DNA from: an uncultured Geobacter sp.
GTDB lineage: Bacteria; Desulfobacterota; Desulfuromonadia; Geobacterales; Geobacteraceae
Assembly: GCA_937886325.1 (NCBI GenBank)
Contig: CALABV010000114.1
Span: 1-28,628 of the forward strand
DNA length: 28,628 nucleotides
Reading direction: 5' to 3'
Below the pieces are notes generated by a model that was not told where the DNA came from, searched no databases, and saw nothing but the letters and a program-made list of their open reading frames with translations. The translations under genes and the position numbers were made by a program. Of the stretch, positions 14,150 to 20,926 are shown in pieces. Numbering within the stretch: the first letter of the stretch is position 1; each line of letters opens with the position of its first letter.

Positions 14150-15373
14150 TTATCGGGCACCGGAAGGATCAACAATTTCCGCTCCGAAATCCTTTCCTTC
14201 CTTGGGCACATTCCTGAATACGATTGCAAACGGAATCCCTTTGCCCGCTGGAATCTCCAGGTTCGCCAGGGTATCTCCGAACTGTCTGTCCATCGTTTTT
14301 TCAATTCCTGAATACGACCGAAATGCCAGTTCCTCCGGCGTAAAGGTATTCCCGCAATACACCGTCCTTCGGGCAATAACGGAGCCATCAACGCCATAGA
14401 CGGTTCCCTGTACGCGCAGAGCAGTGAGCGGTTTGCCGGAAGAATTGAAGACCTCTCCCCGGATAACGAACAACTCTCCCGCTTCCTTGTTCACAAGAAA
14501 GCTTCCCTCCAGAGACTGTATCGTCGCGCGTACGCCGCCCTCCGTACCAACTTTCGGAATACGGCCCGCAAGATCGCCGACGCTGTTCCGAAAGAGGAAG
14601 AACCCTGCCCCGACGACCGCGACAAGACACAACACCCCAACGAGGACAGAAAATAAGGGGGACTTTTTCCTGCGGGAAGAAATGGACAAGGGAGGCAACC
14701 CGGTACCCGCCGTTTCATCGTCCCTGGAATCGGCAACGGGCCATTTCCTCTCATCTTTTGCCGTAACAGGCGTTTCTTCACTTTCTATCGTGACATCAAG
14801 CTCGGGCGCCTCCATTTGCTGTTCGGATGTAGACTCCGCCACCATATCATATTTTCCGGCAGGCTCCTCAACGGGAGCGTCTTCCGCATGGAGGAAGGCG
14901 CCGTCACCAGCCGCCGTAACTTCCGAATCAACCGCTTCTTCCGACTCAGCGGGAACCTTGGTCACCTGAAAGTGTGTGAGACCGAATCCTTCCGGCAAAA
15001 AGTCGGAAAACCCGCTCCGGGACTGATCCGGGACCTGCGTGGAAGGCTCTTCTTCCATCGAAGAAGGTTTCTCCTCCGCAAGGGACGTCTCCGGTGCATT
15101 TTCCGACAGGGGGACATGCGGCTCCGAAGCGGCAGGGGTTTCTTCGGTTGTTCCGCCTTCGGCAAGAGCGTTGCCCTCAGGCCGTGTTCCCAACTCCTCC
15201 GGCCCGCCGAATCCCTGCAACAGAGCGTCGAAGTCGGTTTCTTCCTCGGGTGTTTCCCTCTTCACGATAAAGGTATGCCCGCATCGGGAGCAACGAACCC
15301 TCACTCCTGATTCCGTAACGCGTGAGTCATCAAGTTTGAATCTGGTTCTGCATTTTTCACACTGAATAATCAT
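14150..15373 (-). CDS. Zinc-ribbon / DUF3426 membrane protein
   Basis: 407 residues in three parts. (1) An N-terminal MJ0042-type zinc ribbon, MIIQCEKCRTRFKLDDS, then VRVRCSRCGHTFIV (Cys5, 8, 28, 31). (2) A long acidic, low-complexity linker rich in Glu, Pro and Ser, about 40-230. (3) One membrane helix (about 239-261) and a C-terminal domain resembling DUF3426 (GELFVIRGEVFNSSGKPLTALRVQGTVY and ending near the extracytoplasmic NVPKEGKDF). Known: such proteins are common in Deltaproteobacteria and Myxobacteria with no defined function. Inferred topology: ribbon and linker in the cytoplasm, DUF3426 in the periplasm. The ATG at 15373 has GGAGA upstream. It follows hpt by 35 bp, so it is probably in an operon with it. 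Confidence 0.82.
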   Translation of the reverse strand: MIIQCEKCRTRFKLDDSRVTESGVRVRCSRCGHTFIVKRETPEEETDFDALLQGFGGPEELGTRPEGNALAEGGTTEETPAASEPHVPLSENAPETSLAEEKPSSMEEEPSTQVPDQSRSGFSDFLPEGFGLTHFQVTKVPAESEEAVDSEVTAAGDGAFLHAEDAPVEEPAGKYDMVAESTSEQQMEAPELDVTIESEETPVTAKDERKWPVADSRDDETAGTGLPPLSISSRRKKSPLFSVLVGVLCLVAVVGAGFFLFRNSVGDLAGRIPKVGTEGGVRATIQSLEGSFLVNKEAGELFVIRGEVFNSSGKPLTALRVQGTVYGVDGSVIARRTVYCGNTFTPEELAFRSYSGIEKTMDRQFGDTLANLEIPAGKGIPFAIVFRNVPKEGKDFGAEIVDPSGAR

Positions 15374-15408
15374 TCGGTTATTCTCCGAAAAAGGAAGTGC
15401 CTGTCGCG

Positions 15409-15945
15409 TTAACCGGCGTCTCCGTCTGAGGGAAGAATTTCATAGAGTGCGGGAAGTTCCCGATACTTCTGGTTCAGATCAAGTCCGTAGCCGACGAGAA
15501 AACCACAGACGCATCGAATCCCGACATAATCGGGCTCCAGACTGATGGTACGCCGCCTCCGGTTATCGATCATGGTACAGACTTTCAGGCTTGCGGGCTT
15601 CTTGAGTCGCAGGACATCCAGCAGGAAGGAAAGACAGCGCCCCTCGTCAACGATATCCTCGACAATCAGAACATTTTTTCCCGTAACGGGAATGGAAACA
15701 TCCTTGGTTACGGTTGCCTTGCCGGTGGAATCAGTCCCGCAGTAACTGGAGATTTCGATGAAATCAATTTCCATGGGAACGCTGATGGCACGAATCAGAT
15801 CCGCGGCGAAAACAAACGCGCCCTTCAGGATAACGATAATGATAAGCTCTTTCCCCGCATAATCGGCGGAAATCTCGCCGGCAAGACGCTGAACCTCTCC
15901 GGCAAGCCGTTCTCTTGAATATAGTTCCCGCAGTTCGACATTCAT
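15409..15945 (-). CDS. hpt: Hypoxanthine phosphoribosyltransferase
   Basis: 178 residues, the usual size. Type I phosphoribosyltransferase features: IIVILKGAFVFAADLIRAI, the loop SSYCGTDSTGK, and the PRPP signature VLIVEDIVDEGRCLSFLL. The C-terminal part reads FLVGYGLDLNQKYRELPALYEI. Known: the enzyme salvages hypoxanthine (and often guanine) with PRPP to give IMP or GMP. Oddities: the PRPP loop has DEGRC where DTGxT or DSGxT is usual, and the segment before FLVGYG reads VCG, so the conserved Asp of the usual P-D-x-F-VVGY motif is replaced. Start ATG 15945; a TTG at 15954 is possible. A consensus promoter lies just upstream. The next gene is the DUF3426 protein. Confidence 0.9.
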   Translation of the reverse strand: MNVELRELYSRERLAGEVQRLAGEISADYAGKELIIIVILKGAFVFAADLIRAISVPMEIDFIEISSYCGTDSTGKATVTKDVSIPVTGKNVLIVEDIVDEGRCLSFLLDVLRLKKPASLKVCTMIDNRRRRTISLEPDYVGIRCVCGFLVGYGLDLNQKYRELPALYEILPSDGDAG

Positions 15946-15983
15946 GATTGACAAACTCGATTCAAATCGTTATTTCAAGCTTT

Positions 15984-16013
15984 TCTATAGCAAATCGAAG
16001 GCAATAGTGTCAA
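15984..16013 (-). promoter_or_regulatory. Sigma70 promoter of hpt
   Basis: On the minus strand: TTGACA (16013-16008), 18-bp spacer, TATAGA (15989-15984). The predicted leader is about 30 nt. Confidence 0.65.
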
Positions 16014-16296
16014 TTCTTTATGGCCACTAACGAAGCTTTATGGTATAGAAATCTGGACGTACGGAAAAAGATTTTATCGTCAATTGGGATACGGGTTCCC
16101 AGGGAGATTAGACAGTACGGTTTTTCCCGATCCCTTCCATCCGGAAGAATAACCTCGAAGAACAATGCTGCCCTCCATTTACCAACCCTCACGAGTCACC
16201 AGCAACCGGACGGATGCTCGCGAATCGTTCGGTTTTCGTATCGGTTTATCACAATCACGTTCAATCGATAGTACTTCCCGAAAAAAGGAGAACACC
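16014..16296. other. Intergenic region between hpt and the DUF1573 gene
   Basis: About 280 bp with the DUF1573 ribosome-binding site at its right end. An 83-codon frame at 16020-16271 has no ribosome-binding site and no recognisable motif. I see no clear promoter for the downstream gene here. Confidence 0.45.
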
Positions 16297-16992
16297 ATGA
16301 AATTCGGATTCTTTTCATTTTTTCTGTCGGCTGCAATCGTCTCTTTCTTCCTCTCCCCTCCTGCCCTGGCCGCCCCTCAACTCGCCTTTGACAAGCCCGT
16401 CCATAATTTCCAGGCCACGACGCAGGGCACGACAATAACCCACTCTTTTACGTTCCGTAACACCGGCAACGAACCTGCAAACATCGAAAAAGTAACCTCC
16501 TCGTGCGGCTGTACGGTCGCCAACATCTCGGAACGAGTTGTCCGGCCGGGCAAACGGGGGGAAATCAAGGCATCCTTCGACACTTCCGATTTCAGCGGAC
16601 CGGTTACCAAACAAATCTTCGTCTACCTGAGCGGTTCGAAGACCCCGGCCTACACCCTGTCCTTGAAGGGAACTATTATCGAGGAACTGGTCGTTTCACC
16701 GCCACAGTTGAACCTGGGTGATCTGACAGCGGGGGTTCGCAAGGTCGGTACCGTGAAGCTGGAAAACAAGGGAAAACGGACCGTCAGGATTACCAACATA
16801 CAGGCAGTCGCAACGCAAATGACGGTATCCGCGGACAAGCGTTCCCTGAAGCCGGGAGAATCCGCCATGATTAAGGTATCGGTTGTTCCCCGCATGGAAA
16901 ATCGTTTTCTGGGCGGTTACATATCCATCAAAACCGATAGCCCCGGTAAAGGTGAAAAAACCGTCCAGGTATACGGCATGGTTCGAAAATAA
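16297..16992 (+). CDS. DUF1573 exported protein
   Basis: 231 residues. Residues 1-26 form a classic signal peptide (short basic start, a long hydrophobic core, ending ALAA). Next comes the DUF1573 domain with its hallmark SSCGCTVAN (Cys70, Cys72) inside an immunoglobulin-like fold (HSFTFRNTGNEPANIEKV). A second beta-rich domain follows (VRKVGTVKLENKGKRTVRI and MIKVSVVPRMENRFLGGYISI). Known: DUF1573 proteins resemble the ASH/MSP-like fold and are usually exported; function is unknown. Start at ATG 16297, with AAAAAAGGAG 6 nt upstream. It is followed by a weak terminator-like hairpin and then tRNA-Arg, so it is probably monocistronic. Confidence 0.85.
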   Translation: MKFGFFSFFLSAAIVSFFLSPPALAAPQLAFDKPVHNFQATTQGTTITHSFTFRNTGNEPANIEKVTSSCGCTVANISERVVRPGKRGEIKASFDTSDFSGPVTKQIFVYLSGSKTPAYTLSLKGTIIEELVVSPPQLNLGDLTAGVRKVGTVKLENKGKRTVRITNIQAVATQMTVSADKRSLKPGESAMIKVSVVPRMENRFLGGYISIKTDSPGKGEKTVQVYGMVRK

Positions 16993-17003
16993 CTGAATTC
17001 CTG

Positions 17004-17042
17004 CCCCTGTCGGAAAGCAAAACACGGGGAGCGTTCTATTTT
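17004..17042 (+). terminator. Weak candidate terminator after the DUF1573 gene
   Basis: Stem CCCCTGT (17004-17010) with ACACGGGG (17022-17029, one bulge), followed by GCGTTCTATTTT. Confidence 0.4.
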
Positions 17043-17046
17043 GGCC

Positions 17047-17075
17047 TTGAGTAAAGATCCAAAATGATGTAGTAA
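17047..17075 (+). promoter_or_regulatory. Candidate promoter of tRNA-Arg
   Basis: TTGAGT (17047-17052), 17-bp spacer, TAGTAA (17070-17075). The predicted start is about 4 nt before the mature tRNA 5' end. Confidence 0.4.
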
Positions 17076-17085
17076 ATATCTGGAC

Positions 17086-17162
17086 GGGCGGTTAGCTCAG
17101 TTGGATAGAGTACAGGCCTCCGAAGCCTGGGGTCGTGGGTTCGAATCCCATGCCGCCCACCA
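17086..17162 (+). tRNA. tRNA-Arg (anticodon CCG)
   Basis: 77 nt with a full cloverleaf: acceptor GGGCGGT paired with GCCGCCC, D arm TAGCTCAGTTGGATAGAG, anticodon stem CAGGC/GCCTG with loop CTCCGAA giving anticodon CCG, T arm GTGGGTTCGAATCCCAT, discriminator A, and an encoded CCA. It reads CGG arginine codons. A hairpin terminator follows 8 nt later. Confidence 0.95.
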
Positions 17163-17170
17163 AAGAAATC

Positions 17171-17205
17171 AAGGGGCTACGGATTACTTTCGTAGCCCCT
17201 TTTCT
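17171..17205 (+). terminator. Rho-independent terminator after tRNA-Arg
   Basis: A perfect 11-bp stem, AAGGGGCTACG (17171-17181) and CGTAGCCCCTT (17191-17201), followed by a T-rich run. Confidence 0.85.
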
Positions 17206-17575
17206 CATTTCCGTGGCGCATTTGTGGCGCACTTCAAACCGGCGCAGGACCGAACAATGTAATGGAGAAAGCGAAATTTTTCGCTTCCCGACAGCGGCAT
17301 CCCCTTCACTGAACGAGTTCCTCACAACGTAAACAACCCTCACTTTTAATCCTTTCTCAGCCCTACCCTGTTGCATATCCGCAATTTTTTCGTATTCTTT
17401 CAGCGATGGCTTCACCGGAAGGATGAAACAGCATGAGACGACAATCCCCGCGACAACCTGAATTGCGGATATCTTCGGCCATAGATGCTTGAGCATCCTG
17501 CACCAAGGAAGGTGAACCCACGGAAATACGTTTCTCCTGAAGAATTATTATTGGTGACGTTTTTGGTCATCAGTG

Positions 17576-17648
17576 GTTACAAAATTTCATCAATGAGAAG
17601 AAAAGCGTTACATCACTTTTTAGAACCATGTGTAATTAATTTTGTAAC
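17576..17648. repeat. Inverted repeat, 11-bp arms
   Basis: GTTACAAAATT (17576-17586) and its exact inverse AATTTTGTAAC (17638-17648), 51 bp apart, in AT-rich DNA. The region between contains GCGTTACATC, a partial third copy of the GTTAC core. It could be a binding-site pair for a dimeric regulator. Confidence 0.6.
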
Positions 17649-17692
17649 GTGCTGATTCTTTTCTGTTTCCCATCTGAAGCACGTCGCACACC

Positions 17693-17708
17693 ATGAAACA
17701 TGTTTCAT
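17693..17708. promoter_or_regulatory. 16-bp perfect palindrome, possible operator
   Basis: ATGAAACATGTTTCAT is fully self-complementary, typical of a dimeric repressor or activator site. It is 10 bp upstream of a sigma54-like sequence and 170 bp upstream of the pseudopilin start. Confidence 0.45.
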
Positions 17709-17717
17709 TGCAACTCT

Positions 17718-17732
17718 GGGCACAATAATTGT
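17718..17732 (+). promoter_or_regulatory. Sigma54-like promoter sequence
   Basis: GGGCAC-AATAA-TTGT resembles the -24/-12 consensus TGGCAC-N5-TTGC with mismatches at the first T and the final C (GT instead of GC at -12). Pilin-type genes often use sigma54; here it is only a candidate. Confidence 0.3.
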
Positions 17733-17879
17733 ATCACTTTTGTGAATCCGGATATGATACCGGATTACTTTACTCGCATCTGGGTCCACATGAAAACCAG
17801 AAAAGCAAAAATCGACAAATCCCGACGACACACGACCACATGCTGTTTTCCTGTCGCGCTTCGTCAAGTGAAGGCTACG

Positions 17880-18320
17880 ATGCTTGGATCCGGCGGTTTT
17901 TCATTGGTCGAGCTTATCGTCATTCTGGTTATCATCGGCATGCTGTCGGTCATTGCTATACCAATGTGGACCAACATGGTAACAAACTCAAAGATATCGC
18001 GAGCCCAGGCTGATATCCGCACCCTGGAAAAGGACATCACCGCATATCTTATCGAAAAGGGAACATTGCCGCCGTCCCTGAATGCCATTGGGCGAGGGGA
18101 TTTGCATGACCCGTGGAACAGGCCCTACCAGTTCGTTAATTTTTCTTTGGGCGGGACACCCTACCAAGACGAAATGACAATGGACCTCAACACTGATTTC
18201 GATGTCTACAGCGCAGGACAGGACGGAAACAGCACGCAGTCTCTTGCGGATGCATCCTGCCAGGACGACATCATACGCGCCGGTGATGGAGGTTACGTGG
18301 GTGTCGGTAATAATTTCTGA
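17880..18320 (+). CDS. Type II secretion/type IV pilin-like pseudopilin (GspG-like)
   Basis: 146 residues from the chosen ATG. The N-terminus is a class III prepilin signal: a short leader MLGSGG, then mature FSLVELIVILVIIGMLSV with Glu at +5. Known: prepilin peptidase cuts after Gly and methylates the Phe; the hydrophobic helix packs in a pilus-like filament. The soluble part has LHDPWNRPYQFVN and a C-terminal DFDVYSAGQDGNS. The latter resembles the calcium-binding loop of the major type II pseudopilin GspG (DFDLYSLGADG). It ends with two extra cysteine/glycine-rich turns. Start ATG 17880 has GAAGG 5 nt upstream; the same frame is open to 17700, so a longer leader (ATG 17790) is possible. 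No other secretion or pilus genes are nearby. Confidence 0.83.
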   Translation: MLGSGGFSLVELIVILVIIGMLSVIAIPMWTNMVTNSKISRAQADIRTLEKDITAYLIEKGTLPPSLNAIGRGDLHDPWNRPYQFVNFSLGGTPYQDEMTMDLNTDFDVYSAGQDGNSTQSLADASCQDDIIRAGDGGYVGVGNNF

Positions 18321-18451
18321 CCGTTAGCCCTGTGATACCTTCCTCAAAGATTGCATGCGCGCCATGAAAGCCGATTGGAGTCATTCTCCAGTCAGATCAA
18401 ATCACTCCGCCCCCGCCTACAGGACGGGGTCTTATGAGGCACAACACATAG

Positions 18452-19357
18452 ATGAACTGTACCTGCCCTAAATGCAAGGCTTCCACGCACATCGACCACT
18501 CGGAAATCACCGAAAAAGGTATCGACAGAATATGCGGCGCATGCAAATCGCGATTCTGGCTGTACAGGGAATCCTTCGGCGGCAGGGCGCTCAAGAAAAG
18601 AGGGGAAATATTCTGCGCCGTGTGCGGCGGAGAGCTTGATCGCTCCATTGCCTGCCCATCCTGCGGAATACTCTACCCGGAGTATGTCTTTGCCCAGGCA
18701 ACCAAGGCCGTTCCGAAGCGAACGGTTCATGTCCGCTCAACCTACTATATTCGTCGCCGCCCCGCCCGCAAACCGCTTCCCAAAAAGACGGTCGCCCCGA
18801 AGAAACCCGTCAAGAAGCTGAAGATTGTCAATAAATATACAATCAGTGCGGCGATTCTGGCCGTACTGACACTTGCCGGTTCCGTCGTCTATTCAAAATA
18901 CAAAGCCGTCAAGGAATATTCCGCGAACTACACCAAGGTGCTGTACGGCATCAAAACGGGGACGGACCTCAGCCTCAAACCCTTTGAAAAGATAGCTTCC
19001 TCACCCGCGAGTTCCTTTTCACCGCTCGACCCCGCGCCGAGCCTCAGTTCAAACGAACAATCCAGACTGAACACCATAAAAACCCAGATCGATAAAAACA
19101 TGAAGAAGACCGAAAATCCTCCTGAAAAGTTCGTTTCCGCAAAAGAGAACCTCAATAAACTGTATGGAGTGTACGTAAAAATCCACGCTTTCGCCCTTCA
19201 ATCTTCCGGCTCGACCAGAGACTCCCTGGAATCCGCTGAAAATCTGAAAACCGAATTCAAGAAGAGTTCCCGGGAGCTCAAATCGGCCCTGCCCAAGCAG
19301 TTATCGGATGAACTGGAAAACGCCCGCGCCAAATACCGGAACTTGCGCGATTTCTGA
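18452..19357 (+). CDS. Double zinc-ribbon membrane protein, unknown function
   Basis: 301 residues. Two zinc-binding units are at the N-terminus: an MJ0042-like ribbon (Cys5, 8, 28, 31) and a second ribbon CAVCGGELDRSIACPSCG (Cys55, 58, 68, 71). A very basic linker follows (RRRPARKPLPKKTVAPKKPV, about 101-120), then one membrane helix (about 129-147) and a helical, Ser-rich outer domain probably forming coiled coils (KTQIDKNMKKTENPPEKF and LENARAKYRNLRDF). Inferred topology: ribbons in the cytoplasm, helical part outside. I do not recognise the family. The start ATG 18452 has only a distant GAGG. It is downstream of the pseudopilin by 131 bp on the same strand; a functional link is unproven. 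Confidence 0.75.
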   Translation: MNCTCPKCKASTHIDHSEITEKGIDRICGACKSRFWLYRESFGGRALKKRGEIFCAVCGGELDRSIACPSCGILYPEYVFAQATKAVPKRTVHVRSTYYIRRRPARKPLPKKTVAPKKPVKKLKIVNKYTISAAILAVLTLAGSVVYSKYKAVKEYSANYTKVLYGIKTGTDLSLKPFEKIASSPASSFSPLDPAPSLSSNEQSRLNTIKTQIDKNMKKTENPPEKFVSAKENLNKLYGVYVKIHAFALQSSGSTRDSLESAENLKTEFKKSSRELKSALPKQLSDELENARAKYRNLRDF

Positions 19358-19425
19358 CGACATTTCTTTTTCTCCCCCCCATCATGACACCTCTGTCCCT
19401 TCCTCCGTCGATACATGCCGGACTC

Positions 19426-19454
19426 TTGACTTGACCTGTCCGAAAGAGTATGTA
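19426..19454 (+). promoter_or_regulatory. Candidate promoter of the HPP gene
   Basis: TTGACT (19426-19431), 17-bp spacer, TATGTA (19449-19454). The predicted leader is about 80 nt. Confidence 0.4.
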
Positions 19455-19543
19455 TCAACAGGATTTGGATCCCTGATGTCCTCGAATTCGCCCCGCCAGG
19501 AGAGAATCAGGACGGCGTCTCTCGCGAAAGGAAGGTCACCCCA

Positions 19544-20068
19544 TTGAAAAAGAGACTTGCCCGGTTGCCCGGCAAAATGAAGGAGGCACGGAAGGCATCC
19601 TATCAACCGCTTTCGTTCAAGTATGCCCTCTGGGGCTCCATAAGCGGCTCGATAGCCATTCTTGCCATAGTGCTCGTCGCCCGCATGTCCGGACACCCCC
19701 TCCTTATCGGCTCCTTCGGCGCATCGGCGGTTCTCCTTTTCGGCGCCGCGGAATCCCCCCTTGCGCAGCCCCGAAACCTGGTGGGAGGACACCTCGTCTC
19801 CTCAACGATCGCGGTAGCTGTTGTACACCTGATCGGAACCGGCCCCTTGGCCATTTCCCTCGCGGTGGGCTTTTCCATCCTTTTCATGTACCTCACGCGA
19901 ACCATCCACCCCCCGGGCGGATCAACCGCTTTTATCGGCGTGCAGGGAAATGCCGGCCCGTATTTCATAATCGATCCGGTCCTGTCCGGCGCACTGATAC
20001 TCCTGCTTGTGGCTCTCTTAACGAACAATGTCGTCCATCACCGACAGTATCCCAAGCATTGGTTCTAG
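19544..20068 (+). CDS. HPP family integral membrane protein
   Basis: 174 residues with four or five hydrophobic helices, beginning about residue 28 (WGSISGSIAILAIVLVARM). The family's signature is present as TIHPPGGSTAFIG, with GSFGASAVLLFGAAESPLAQPRN before it. Known: HPP proteins are inner-membrane proteins; in cyanobacteria and plant plastids relatives were linked to nitrite transport, but bacterial members are mostly uncharacterised. The start is TTG 19544, because GGAAGG lies 8 nt upstream; the first internal ATG has no ribosome-binding site. It has its own candidate promoter and no obvious partner gene. Confidence 0.87.
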   Translation: MKKRLARLPGKMKEARKASYQPLSFKYALWGSISGSIAILAIVLVARMSGHPLLIGSFGASAVLLFGAAESPLAQPRNLVGGHLVSSTIAVAVVHLIGTGPLAISLAVGFSILFMYLTRTIHPPGGSTAFIGVQGNAGPYFIIDPVLSGALILLLVALLTNNVVHHRQYPKHWF

Positions 20069-20213
20069 GGTGAACAAGAGGCGCCGGCAGACCGCACCAT
20101 GCCTTCACAGGCGCCGTGCTCCGCACGTAATGGCCTCTTCCGAATCGTTTTACTACTTGAAAAGAAAAGAGCAGTGTGTAAAAGTACCGGCGATTTTGGA
20201 AAAGGGGGCATAG

Positions 20214-20471
20214 ATGGTTCGAGAGGGGGATCTTGTTGCAATTTTCAACAGCATTCACCGGGTCATGAAAGCGGAAAAGATCCTTAAGGAACGCCGCATC
20301 GATATTCTCCTTATCCCGGCGCCCCGATCGCTCCACTCGGATTGCGGCCTTGCCATCCGCTACTCCGAATCGGATCGGGAAGCGGTGGAAAAAACTCTTG
20401 AAGAGTCTCACCTTCTCCCCGATGAGCGCTACCGGAAGCATGGCGAGGAATTCACTCCGGTACCCCTGTGA
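20214..20471 (+). CDS. DUF3343 protein (putative Se/S carrier-like)
   Basis: 85 residues. It begins MVREGDLVAIFNSIHRVMKA; a central cysteine lies in PAPRSLHSDCGLAIRYSES. Known: DUF3343 proteins are small and often occur near selenium or sulfur metabolism genes (selD, yedF), so they are annotated as possible Se/S carriers; the role is unproven. ATG 20214 has AGGGGG at good spacing. Here no selenium gene is adjacent: it lies between the HPP gene and tRNA(CAU). Confidence 0.82.
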   Translation: MVREGDLVAIFNSIHRVMKAEKILKERRIDILLIPAPRSLHSDCGLAIRYSESDREAVEKTLEESHLLPDERYRKHGEEFTPVPL

Positions 20472-20553
20472 TGCGACGAGATGGACCGCCGTTGCGACGA
20501 CCCCGGAGTTGACCGCGCCGCGAAGCAAAACTGCGACAGAAAGTCCTTTTCCC

Positions 20554-20582
20554 TTGACATGAGGGGAAATGTGCTATATAAA
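20554..20582 (+). promoter_or_regulatory. Sigma70 promoter upstream of tRNA(CAU)
   Basis: TTGACA (20554-20559), 17-bp spacer, TATAAA (20577-20582), close to perfect. The predicted start near 20589 leaves about 145 nt of precursor before the tRNA, unusually long. Confidence 0.7.
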
Positions 20583-20732
20583 CATCGGGCACGAAAAGGC
20601 TGCGACACCCCCACGGGAAAGAGCGGCGAGTTCTTTTCCAGAGAGCGGAAATCCATGTCTCACTATGCCTCTTTGGGTTTTACACCAGGGAGGTATTTTT
20701 TACAGATTTGCACAATCAATAGCCTGAAGTAC

Positions 20733-20809
20733 GGCGGTGTAGCTCAGCAGGTTAGAGCATGCGGCTCATATCCGCAGTGTCCGGGGTTCAAGTCCCTGCA
20801 CCGCCACCA
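20733..20809 (+). tRNA. tRNA with anticodon CAU, probably elongator tRNA-Met
   Basis: 77 nt, full cloverleaf: acceptor GGCGGTG/CACCGCC, anticodon stem TGCGG/CCGCA with loop CTCATAT (anticodon CAT), T arm CCGGGGTTCAAGTCCCTG, discriminator A, encoded CCA. G2-C71, C3-G70 and A73 agree with elongator tRNA-Met. A CAU anticodon is also found in tRNA-Ile2, the substrate of TilS, whose gene is next; the acceptor stem argues for Met. Base 38 is T where A is more usual. Confidence 0.9.
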
Positions 20810-20814
20810 TATCT

Positions 20815-20847
20815 CCCCCTCTTTCCCAGGAAAGCAGGGGGTTTTTT
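20815..20847 (+). terminator. Rho-independent terminator after tRNA(CAU)
   Basis: Stem CCCCCT (20815-20820) with AGGGGG (20836-20841), extended inside by CTTTC/GAAAG, followed by six T. Confidence 0.85.
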
Positions 20848-20926
20848 GTTTGCCTGTCCATATTTCTTTCCTTGCAGGAAGGCGACGAACCATGCCATGT
20901 CATGTACGGGTTTTCGAGAGGCATCA

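Larger units (their letters stand above)
17206..17879. other. Gene-poor region between tRNA-Arg and the pseudopilin gene
   Basis: About 670 bp without a convincing gene. It holds GTGGCGCATTTGTGGCGCAC (17212-17231), a pattern I associate with ends of integrase genes next to tRNAs. It also holds a small palindrome AAGCGAAATTTTTCGCTT (17269-17286), the inverted repeat at 17576-17648, a 16-bp palindrome (17693-17708) and a sigma54-like sequence (17718-17732). A minus-strand frame (17092-17496) overlaps the tRNA and is not called. Confidence 0.5.

Noticed and set aside
16020..16271. An 83-codon plus-strand frame between hpt and the DUF1573 gene
   Set aside because: It overlaps the hpt promoter region, has no ribosome-binding site, and has no recognisable motif.
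17092..17496. A 134-codon minus-strand frame beginning MLKHLWPKISAIQVV
   Set aside because: Its end is the antisense of tRNA-Arg, its start lacks a ribosome-binding site, and only a short middle part resembles an integrase tail. Kept only as a possible remnant.
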